A stretch of 54,438 nucleotides of DNA. Origin: Flavobacterium taihuense. GTDB lineage: Bacteria > Bacteroidota > Bacteroidia > Flavobacteriales > Flavobacteriaceae. The translations under genes were made by a program, and so were the position numbers. Position 1 is the first letter of the stretch. Each line of letters begins with the position of its first letter. Positions 1 through 6,315 of the stretch are shown in pieces. The stretch is taken from the NCBI RefSeq assembly GCF_019351435.1, contig NZ_JAHWYN010000022.1:1-54438 (forward strand). The letters run 5' to 3'. Below the pieces are notes generated by a model that saw only the letters and a program-made list of their open reading frames with translations, searched no databases and had not been told where the DNA came from.

Positions 1-109
1 GTTTTTAATAATCAATTTACCCCGAAATTAGGTGGTCAATTTGAACTGGAAAGTGGTGGTCAGTTTGCTCCGGAACTGGTGGTCAATTTACACTGGAAAG
101 TGGTGGTCA
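1..109. mobile_element. End of an IS21-family-like element (left window edge)
   Basis: Four near-identical units of about 24 bp begin GGTGGTCA and run head to tail from about position 30 to 109. The array stops at a CA dinucleotide (108-109). Multiple short subterminal repeats ending in TG...CA are typical of IS21-family ends, where IstA binds. The rest of the element would lie to the left, outside the window. Immediately to the right the reading frame of a WYL-domain protein begins without its N-terminal part, so the element appears to have cut that gene. The family assignment rests on repeat architecture only, since no istA or istB is visible. Confidence 0.6.
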
Positions 110-127
110 ATTTGACCGGTTTTTCCA

Positions 128-262
128 ATACACCCTGCAAACGACTTTGTCATGGAGTTGCTCAAATATGGCTCAGAAGTAAAAGTGATAAAGCCTTCCG
201 AATTGAGAGAAGAAGTAAAAAGTAGAATAAGCCAAATGACAAAAATCTATACTTCAAAATGA
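128..262 (+). pseudogene. C-terminal stump of a WYL-domain transcriptional regulator
   Basis: About 44 codons remain, ending in TGA at 260-262. The residues around NDFVMELLKYGSEVKVIKP and LREEV match the usual C-terminus of WYL-domain regulators, which bind nucleic-acid-like ligands and control defence or DNA-repair genes. In frame upstream there is a stop at 113-115, directly beside the IS-like end, so everything N-terminal is missing. The likely cause is the IS insertion. No start codon is supported and the fragment is probably not expressed as a functional protein. Confidence 0.65.
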
Positions 263-300
263 TACCAATACAGATTTTAATTTTAGCCATCATTACAATT

Positions 301-332
301 AAACCGATACGTATTCCAGTGTCGGTTTTTTT
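301..332 (+). terminator. Intrinsic terminator after the WYL fragment
   Basis: AAACCGATAC pairs with GTGTCGGTTT (one G-T wobble) around an 8-nt loop, and a run of T follows. It would end transcripts of the truncated WYL gene. Confidence 0.75.
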
Positions 333-374
333 ATTCAAAAAATATCGATTAAAAGTGTGAAAATAATTATTTCA

Positions 375-409
375 CCGACATGTTTCGTCGGTTACGGTAG
401 ATATTTTTG
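375..409 (+). promoter_or_regulatory. Probable promoter with an inverted repeat upstream of the -7 box
   Basis: TATTTTTG at 402-409 fits the Bacteroidota -7 consensus TAnnTTTG, about 40 bp before the ATG at 449. Upstream, CCGAC (375-379) and GTCGG (387-391) form an inverted repeat that could be a protein-binding site. The box is seen directly, but the operator role is a guess. Confidence 0.5.
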
Positions 410-448
410 CCTCATCAATAACCTTAAAACAACTATTAATAATTCAAA

Positions 449-1675
449 ATGAAAAAAATAATTACAACAATCACAGTATTACTCTTATTTATCACGGCTA
501 CACAAGCACAAACGCAATTCTTTGAAAAATACGATTACGAGCGAAACTCAGCTTATAATTCTACATTATCAACAGACTATTCAACTGCTCGTAGAGAGAA
601 TAGACCTAAAACAATTACAATTGAACAAGGTCAAGGAATTGAGTCAACAGTTATGGACACAGTAATGGTTAAATCCTTTGTGTACCATCCATCAATTTCA
701 AAAAATGGTAAGAAGATAAATTATTTAACTTGGGATGAACTTAACCAAGAGCAAAAAGATGAATATACAACAACAATTCGTAAGCAAAGAAAGCGAAAAA
801 TATTTGTGCAGGATTCTATCCAAAAAGCGGAACAAAACAACCTACTAGTTATACAACTAGCGGAACAGCAAAGAATTAAAAAGTTGGAGGAGGACAATAA
901 GCGTAAAAAAGACTCTTTAAATTTAGTTGAAAAGAATTTAAACGTCAATCAATGGGGTGTTGAGGTAGGTTCAATGAGAACGGAGGAGTTTACATTTTCA
1001 CCAATCACATTAAAAACATTAGTTAGGGCGGCAAAATTAAACCCTGATTTTTATGGAGATTTGATGATGTTGTCGGTTGAAAATGATAATGTTGATTACA
1101 ACAAAATGGATGAAAGTGGTAAAGGTGAATGGTACAACATTACCACCATCGATCCAAAATTAGTCTTTGTTACCGTTAAAATTTCAAGAAATTTATCTCT
1201 TATTAAACTTGTTAAGAGTGGCGCGTTATTTATAATAAAGGAACAATATCTAAATTATTGTACCGATATGTTTAATTGTCTTAATACCACATTAGCACAA
1301 TACAAAACAATTGATGTTACACAAAAATACACTACGGAAGAGATAGCAATATTAAATCGTTACAAAAAAGTGTTAAGTAGCGGTAGTCCCTGTACAACAA
1401 CAATAGCCACTATTCGCAACAGAAAACAATATGATTTTGTTAATAGATATGGTCAACACTTTTTCGATTCAGATAAAGTAACCCCAATTGATAAACAAAA
1501 TCACAACAATTCAATAAAGAAAATATGGAAATTGGATGAGGAATGGAAAACAATTAGAGAAGATGAAACACTACTTAACGGCAACAATAAAATAATGGAA
1601 AAATTGCTAGAAGATGACAAATATTTGCAGATAAAAGTTAGAATGGAAGATATGTATTCAAACTCTTTAATTTAA
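449..1675 (+). CDS. Secreted protein of unknown function
   Basis: I do not recognise this 408-residue protein. Residues 1-21 form a clear Sec signal peptide (MKK, hydrophobic core, TQAQ cleavage region), so it is exported. Residues about 105-170 are rich in K, E, Q and R and look like an amphipathic helix or coiled coil. The rest is mixed alpha/beta with no motif I can name. It has its own TATTTTTG promoter box and is followed after 2 bp by a YqiA-like hydrolase gene, so the two are probably co-transcribed. A decayed copy of its last ~135 bp lies beyond that hydrolase at 2257-2390, which points to an old local duplication. Lineage-specific accessory protein is the safest description. Confidence 0.75.
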   Translation: MKKIITTITVLLLFITATQAQTQFFEKYDYERNSAYNSTLSTDYSTARRENRPKTITIEQGQGIESTVMDTVMVKSFVYHPSISKNGKKINYLTWDELNQEQKDEYTTTIRKQRKRKIFVQDSIQKAEQNNLLVIQLAEQQRIKKLEEDNKRKKDSLNLVEKNLNVNQWGVEVGSMRTEEFTFSPITLKTLVRAAKLNPDFYGDLMMLSVENDNVDYNKMDESGKGEWYNITTIDPKLVFVTVKISRNLSLIKLVKSGALFIIKEQYLNYCTDMFNCLNTTLAQYKTIDVTQKYTTEEIAILNRYKKVLSSGSPCTTTIATIRNRKQYDFVNRYGQHFFDSDKVTPIDKQNHNNSIKKIWKLDEEWKTIREDETLLNGNNKIMEKLLEDDKYLQIKVRMEDMYSNSLI

Positions 1676-1677
1676 AA

Positions 1678-2217
1678 ATGAAAACTATGAGCACACTTTA
1701 CCTACATGGACTCGAAAGCAAACTAAGCGACGAAAAAAGAACAATTCTCGAAATATATGCTCCAGTAATTGCTCCTGATTTGGATTATAAGTCAAATCCA
1801 AATATGATTGAATTTCTATATGATACCTATAAAAATCAAAAAATTGATGTGATCATAGGAAGCAGTTTTGGAGGCTTTGTGGGTTATCATCTGGCAAATC
1901 TATTGGGAGTGCCATGCATGCTTTATAATCCTGCATTGCCTTATAGAAGTGGAATAGAGCAAATTATTCCATCACATTTAGCAATGAATCATCCCTCAAT
2001 TATGCGGTTTGTTTTTGGTGGGAATGACTCAGTTATTAAAGCCGTCGATAATTTAGCTTTTTTATTCCAAAATATTAACGATAAATCCGATTATTCAATC
2101 ATTTTGCAACATGATTTGGGGCATCAAATTCCAATTACTGTTTTTGAAGAGCAATCGAAACTCTTCTTTGAAAGTCTGCATCAAAGGAATCTGAGGGATA
2201 TAAAATCATTTTTGTAG
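1678..2217 (+). CDS. YqiA/YcfP-family alpha/beta-hydrolase (putative esterase)
   Basis: The 179-residue protein has the size and layout of the YqiA (UPF0227) family. An N-terminal strand carries LYLHGLES, a nucleophile elbow GSSFGG gives the catalytic Ser near residue 64, and an HDLGH segment near residue 145 supplies the likely catalytic His. The family comprises small cytosolic serine esterases with short acyl substrates; the natural substrate is unknown. The gene starts 2 bp after the preceding stop, so translation is probably coupled. An internal Met at codon 4 is an alternative start. It lies in an island with mobile-element remnants, and no partner in the neighbourhood suggests a pathway. 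Confidence 0.8.
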   Translation: MKTMSTLYLHGLESKLSDEKRTILEIYAPVIAPDLDYKSNPNMIEFLYDTYKNQKIDVIIGSSFGGFVGYHLANLLGVPCMLYNPALPYRSGIEQIIPSHLAMNHPSIMRFVFGGNDSVIKAVDNLAFLFQNINDKSDYSIILQHDLGHQIPITVFEEQSKLFFESLHQRNLRDIKSFL

Positions 2218-2256
2218 TAACTCAACTGACATTGAAAAAAGGTGCTAGATGTTTCG

Positions 2257-2390
2257 AATGGCGAACAATTAAAGTAGTTGAAAATCTACTTAATGGTAAC
2301 AACAAAAATAATAGAAAAGTTTATGTAAGATGACAAAAATTTGAAGATAAAAGTGAAGAAGGAAGATATCTATTCAAGTCCTTTATTTAA
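2257..2390 (+). pseudogene. Decayed copy of the 3' end of the gene at 449-1675
   Basis: Alignment by eye with 1542-1675 shows long matching blocks. Both carry a CTACTTAA(C/T)GG(C/T)AACAA block, GATGACAAA, AGATAAAAGT, and a terminal block encoding D-(M/I)-Y-S-(N/S)-(S/P)-L. In-frame stops and a frameshift interrupt the copy. It flanks the hydrolase gene as a direct repeat with the intact 3' end, which suggests a tandem duplication followed by decay. Confidence 0.65.
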
Positions 2391-2422
2391 TATAGGATTC
2401 AAATTTTAACGCATTGGATACA

Positions 2423-2447
2423 CCCTCAATACGTATTGTATTGGGGG
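2423..2447. repeat. Hairpin of unknown role
   Basis: CCCTCAATAC pairs with GTATTGGGGG around a GTATT loop, giving ten base pairs with one wobble. No T-run follows, so a classical terminator is unlikely. It may be a transcript-end or processing structure. Confidence 0.4.
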
Positions 2448-2773
2448 AGGGAAGTGAGGACTGTGTCTTTAAAATGTGTTTTTTTTTATTCAAAATATCT
2501 AATTTTTAAAAAAGAACAAAAAACCTAAAGTCAAAAAGAATCTTTCATGTTTTTATAGATAAAATTTTATATTATTGTAAAGAATGTTCAATTTGTCGGA
2601 TTAAAATTTATTTAATTCAGGTTATATGCTAAGAAATAGAAATTGTCGGTTGGTTTTTAAAGCAAAAAGCATTTATGAATAATGCGCTTTGTGCCATACA
2701 AACAGTAAATAGACATGTAAAAATCTGTTAAAGTTCAAATAAAACAGGAATACGAAATATTAAAAATAAAAAA

Positions 2774-3025
2774 ATGGCAAATTGTTATTGTGAGTACTGC
2801 GGTACTAAGGCTTCAAGTATTCAATCATTAACGGCAAATTCTTGTCATCGCCATCCACTAGGTGCGAGTAAAGGAAAACACAAACTCTATGAAGGAAGTG
2901 AAAAATCGCAGTACAGTTGTAAATACTGTGGTACTTCAGCTTCAACTATCATTAGCCTAACTGGAAATTCATGTCATCGGCACCCTGAAGGGACAGGAAA
3001 AGGAAAACATGCACCAACTTTATAA
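2774..3025 (+). CDS. Small duplicated zinc-finger-like protein
   Basis: The 83-residue protein consists of two near-identical repeats (residues about 4-36 and 46-80). Each has the order CxYCGT-x-AS-x-I-x-SLT-x-NSCHRHP and ends in GKGKH or similar. Each repeat has two N-terminal Cys and a C-terminal Cys/His cluster, a plausible zinc site. The basic GKGKH tails would suit nucleic-acid or protein binding. I recall similar short repeats in many bacteria without an assigned function. The gene lies 11 bp upstream of the 702-residue TPR/TerB-like gene, so the two are almost certainly an operon, with the nuclease-like gene 64 bp further on. Direct zinc binding is inferred from the spacing of Cys and His residues. 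Confidence 0.75.
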   Translation: MANCYCEYCGTKASSIQSLTANSCHRHPLGASKGKHKLYEGSEKSQYSCKYCGTSASTIISLTGNSCHRHPEGTGKGKHAPTL

Positions 3026-3036
3026 TAATATATCAT

Positions 3037-5145
3037 ATGCAATCGATCTTAAAAAACCTTAAAAGCGTATCGTTTTTAGATAATAAAATATCCCCACAAG
3101 AAGCAAAACAATTTCCGGATTTAATTTCTGCCGAAGTTTACATTGATCCAATTCCTGGAGATATTTATAGAAGAGCAGTTAGTATTCATAAATTATCAAA
3201 AAACACCAAAATTTTATACTTTTCAAATAAAGTTGAAGAAAGCACAAACGGTAATGAATTAATAACTTCTATAGTTATAACTACTACTTTTATATCTATA
3301 TATAGTACCCTTAATAAAGAAATTGAAAGTACTTATTTTACTGATATTGCAACAACCTTAAACAATAAATTTATTTATTATTTTATCAATGATGAAGATG
3401 AAAGGGTAGGTGTTTTTGAAAATTACGTTCCTGTTTTAAGAAATTTTGATTATGCCCCTTATTTTGCGGAACAAATAGGTGAACTAATTAAATTTTATAA
3501 GGGCAAAAATGAAACCCTAGAAAAACTTAGTAATCTTGAAAATAGATATTTAGATTATATTAAAACCTTTACTGATATAAATACTTTAGAAATTACTAAG
3601 ACTGATTTTAGTAATCAAATATTAAATATATATGATAAGCATTTAATAAAATACGGTAATATAAATATACCTGTTGATCTGAAATATTATGAATATTTAG
3701 CGTATCATTATAAATCGGATCATATAAAAGCTTTAGAAATAACTAACTATGTTATAAAATATAACGTTGAAAACCTTTGTTTATGGCACGAATTAAAAGC
3801 GAATTCTTTAGTTGAATTGGGTAATAATTATCAAGCAATAGTAAATTATAAAATAGCATCTACTTTAAGTATTGATAGTCAGCAAAAATTAAAATTTAGG
3901 GACATAATTGAAAACTTAAGCACACTTTTTAATGAAAATTTTTTTACACTACCTTATCAAACAAGAAAATTAATTTTAATTGATAACGACTTAAATAGTA
4001 CTCCTGAAGATACATTTATAGTTTTAGATAAAAACAATTTACCTAAAAGTTTAAAATTTTCAAACAACAATCCAAAAAAAGAAGAATTATACATCGTTCA
4101 TCCTTACATAAAAGACATTTATATGCCTTATTCGGAGTATGAAACAACACTCTTTAGAGATAAGTTTGAAGAATTCTCTTATTTTATTCAATGCTTAGGT
4201 GCCAAAACAATGACTATAAAAGTAGCTAAGGGAAATAAAAATAGTCGTTCTAACTTAATTAATTTGTCATCTTATAACGACAATCAAAAATCAATTGAAG
4301 GTTCACTAGGCATTAATGGTATAGGTATAAATGGAAGTAATAAGGTCTCCAATAGTGGAGAGATAAATGACAATTCTAGTCAGGATTTGATAAATGAAGA
4401 TGAAACTTCTTATTCTAGAACCCAAGTTTTTAATCCTACAAAAAAACCTCATTTACCTGCGGATATGATTTGGTTTGAAAATGAATCTTCTTGGCAAAGA
4501 TTATACAGACAAAGAACTACTGGTGAAATAAAGCGTCATCACGATATTTTAAGTTCAAAAAGTACTTATTCTATTTCTGAAAAAGAAGAAATAACCCTAA
4601 AAGAAGCATTTGCAAATTATATTGGTGGTGGTGCTAGTTACCAAATGATTAATGCAACGGGGAGTCTAAACACAGAAAAAAATAAAAAAATATCTCAACT
4701 TATTGAAACTACATTTAATAAAAGTGAAGCTATTCAATGGGAAATTGATATTGAATTTGAGTCTATTGAAAATTTATCAGAAAATACAGAAATTGTAAAT
4801 TCTACAACATCCATGCATGGAATTCCTGTAGATCTTGAACAGGAATATCTTGAGGAAGTAAAATTCATGCTCGAAGATGATGGTATTATTGACGATAAAG
4901 AAAGATCTATTCTAGAGAGATTCAGAGAAAGAAAAGGAATTTCAAAAGAAAAAGCCACTGAGTTAGAAAAGAATCTACTCTCTTTTGGAAACCTGTCAGA
5001 AGATGAAAAGGAATACTTCGAAGAATTTCAGGAAATATTAAATGAGGGGGAAATCACCGAAAAAGAGAGGCGCATTTTAAACAGAATGGCTAATCGATTG
5101 GGAATTTCTGAGGAGAGGGTTCAGGAGTTGGAAAAATTCAATTAG
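3037..5145 (+). CDS. Large TPR-containing protein with duplicated TerB-like C-terminal helical repeats
   Basis: The 702-residue protein has no signal peptide. Residues about 213-290 look like TPR helices (alternating aromatic/hydrophobic positions around ALEITNYVIKY and ELKANSLVELG). A polar, Gly/Asn/Ser-rich linker covers about 415-460. A globular segment with WFENESSWQRLYRQR lies near 475-490. The C-terminus from about 600 contains two related units of the form hxEDGxIDDKERxxLxxFxxRxGIS and hNEGEITEKERRILNRMANRLGIS, resembling TerB/EF-hand-like helical repeats that bind metal or mediate protein contacts. I cannot name a family. It sits between a zinc-finger protein and an endonuclease-like protein, all co-directional and tightly spaced, which suggests a stress or conflict module. 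Function is unproven. Confidence 0.7.
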   Translation: MQSILKNLKSVSFLDNKISPQEAKQFPDLISAEVYIDPIPGDIYRRAVSIHKLSKNTKILYFSNKVEESTNGNELITSIVITTTFISIYSTLNKEIESTYFTDIATTLNNKFIYYFINDEDERVGVFENYVPVLRNFDYAPYFAEQIGELIKFYKGKNETLEKLSNLENRYLDYIKTFTDINTLEITKTDFSNQILNIYDKHLIKYGNINIPVDLKYYEYLAYHYKSDHIKALEITNYVIKYNVENLCLWHELKANSLVELGNNYQAIVNYKIASTLSIDSQQKLKFRDIIENLSTLFNENFFTLPYQTRKLILIDNDLNSTPEDTFIVLDKNNLPKSLKFSNNNPKKEELYIVHPYIKDIYMPYSEYETTLFRDKFEEFSYFIQCLGAKTMTIKVAKGNKNSRSNLINLSSYNDNQKSIEGSLGINGIGINGSNKVSNSGEINDNSSQDLINEDETSYSRTQVFNPTKKPHLPADMIWFENESSWQRLYRQRTTGEIKRHHDILSSKSTYSISEKEEITLKEAFANYIGGGASYQMINATGSLNTEKNKKISQLIETTFNKSEAIQWEIDIEFESIENLSENTEIVNSTTSMHGIPVDLEQEYLEEVKFMLEDDGIIDDKERSILERFRERKGISKEKATELEKNLLSFGNLSEDEKEYFEEFQEILNEGEITEKERRILNRMANRLGISEERVQELEKFN

Positions 5146-5209
5146 ATGTTTTAAGAACCTTTTTAAAAGCTAAAGACCGTATATATAAATTATAAAAAAT
5201 TATATACCA

Positions 5210-5920
5210 ATGATTGAAGAAATTAAAAAAGATCGAAGTGCTTTTTTGTTAGAAAAAAAAGGTATCACTAGAAAAAGGTTAAAAACTGTAAAATTTAGTA
5301 ATGATGTAAAATTTGAAGATGGAAAAATTATATGTAGAGGTTTTGATTGTGGTAGTTATAATGAAAGCACTAGAGTAATTTACCTTAGTCAAAATGAAAT
5401 AACAGACCATAAGGGATTAAACTTAATAACAAAACACCCATCATTACCAACCAAGGCAATAATCATTGTTTATAATCGTGGGAATATTCATGAATTCCAT
5501 ACAGATAATGTAGGGAGAATTATTTATCAGATCGATAAGATTAATGAGAATCTTAATAGAATAAATAATAGAGATGCTGATGAACAGACAAAGGCTAAAT
5601 TATTTAATGATGAAGATGGCTATGTATGTACACCAAGAAAATTAAAAGATCAGGGAGGACATGCCTGTCCTGCATCAGCAGGCGGACTAAAAGAGATGAT
5701 TAATATTTTCCCCCAGGCATACAGCATTAATAATGGGAAAAAATGGAAAGGGCAGGAAATAAAAATGATACGTAAATACAAAAAGCAAATTTCTTTTGAA
5801 GTTAAAACGTGGCGTGAGTATAAAGAAGGGTCTAGAAGACCTATAAAAATTCATAGAAGCTTTGATGGGATAAAGGAGTCTTTTGACAATGTAAATGTAT
5901 TTCCTGAAGAAGTTCAGTAG
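5210..5920 (+). CDS. DNA/RNA non-specific endonuclease-like protein (Endonuclea_NS_2 type)
   Basis: The 236-residue protein carries the signature order of the beta-beta-alpha-metal nuclease family. It has TDNVGRI (residues about 100-106), then DQGGH (147-151) with His151 as candidate general base. GG, NIFPQ (Asn165) and a second Asn at 174/175 follow as the metal-side positions. The C-terminal KVxV-like strand, GSRRPIKIHRSFDG and SFDNV match the end of the same fold. The family contains secreted nucleases and toxin domains of polymorphic toxins. Here there is no signal peptide and no large toxin N-terminus. The canonical DRGH is DQGGH, as in the NS_2 subgroup. It follows the TPR/TerB-like gene by 64 bp. 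No immunity protein is evident unless one of the two upstream genes serves that role. Confidence 0.65.
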   Translation: MIEEIKKDRSAFLLEKKGITRKRLKTVKFSNDVKFEDGKIICRGFDCGSYNESTRVIYLSQNEITDHKGLNLITKHPSLPTKAIIIVYNRGNIHEFHTDNVGRIIYQIDKINENLNRINNRDADEQTKAKLFNDEDGYVCTPRKLKDQGGHACPASAGGLKEMINIFPQAYSINNGKKWKGQEIKMIRKYKKQISFEVKTWREYKEGSRRPIKIHRSFDGIKESFDNVNVFPEEVQ

Positions 5921-6053
5921 AACAGAAAATAAAAATTTATTCCCGAAATCAGGACTGATATTTCTTACCTGCAAAAATGTTTACTCATAGGTGTCTTTTA
6001 TATAATCGAGTGTAATTTTTTTGTCTCCGACTTTACACCGTTAACCCTTGCTG

Positions 6054-6218
6054 TCATTGGGTTATTACACCTATTTCAACCAAAAAGGGGAAATATTTCA
6101 AGCCCTGAGTAAAAATAATAATACATTAAATATGTGTTTATGATATATAATAATAATTATTATTTTTTCTTCTCTAATATAAGAAATAAAAGGTGTAATA
6201 GGTGTAACAACCCAATGA
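6054..6218. repeat. Long-range inverted repeat pair
   Basis: TCATTGGGTTATTACACCT (6054-6072) is the reverse complement of AGGTGTAACAACCCAATGA (6200-6218) with one mismatch. Weaker similarity continues outward (6041-6053 against about 6219-6232). The right arm is preceded by a direct repeat of GGTGTAA. Arms of this length around a ~125-bp spacer, next to a replication protein, could be a replication or recombination site. They could equally form an RNA structure between the converging genes. Confidence 0.5.
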
Positions 6219-6230
6219 TAATAAGGATTA

Positions 6231-6283
6231 AGGGGCGTACCGAACGCTGTATAACATGCGTAATCGGTACACCCCTCTTTTTT
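6231..6283 (+). terminator. Hairpin with T-run, probable terminator for the nuclease operon
   Basis: AGGGGCGTACCGA (6231-6243) pairs with TCGGTACACCCCT (6264-6276), 12 of 13 positions plus a wobble, with a 20-nt loop. CTTTTTTT follows. It is correctly placed to stop rightward transcripts before the convergent replication gene. The long loop leaves a site-specific DNA role possible. Confidence 0.6.
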
Positions 6284-6315
6284 ATGAGAAGACATCATTA
6301 TTTCACTAACAATAA

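Larger units (their letters stand above)
2218..2773. other. Non-coding stretch with decayed duplication and hairpin
   Basis: No plausible gene was found in these 556 bp. The first part contains a mutated copy of the 3' end of the 449-1675 gene, and a strong hairpin follows at 2423-2447. The remainder up to the zinc-finger gene is plain A/T-rich sequence in which I see no TAnnTTTG box I would defend. Confidence 0.6.
5921..6315. other. Palindrome-rich intergenic region between nuclease and replication protein
   Basis: These ~395 bp separate the convergent nuclease-like and replication genes. Short frames in both directions lack any recognisable protein features and overlap the inverted repeats, so I treat them as spurious. 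The region contains a long-range inverted repeat pair and a strong hairpin, described separately. Confidence 0.6.

Noticed and set aside
1..109. Possible CRISPR-like array of 24-bp repeats at the left edge
   Set aside because: Units abut without unique spacers and match the subterminal repeats of IS21-like ends, with an inverted set at the other edge.
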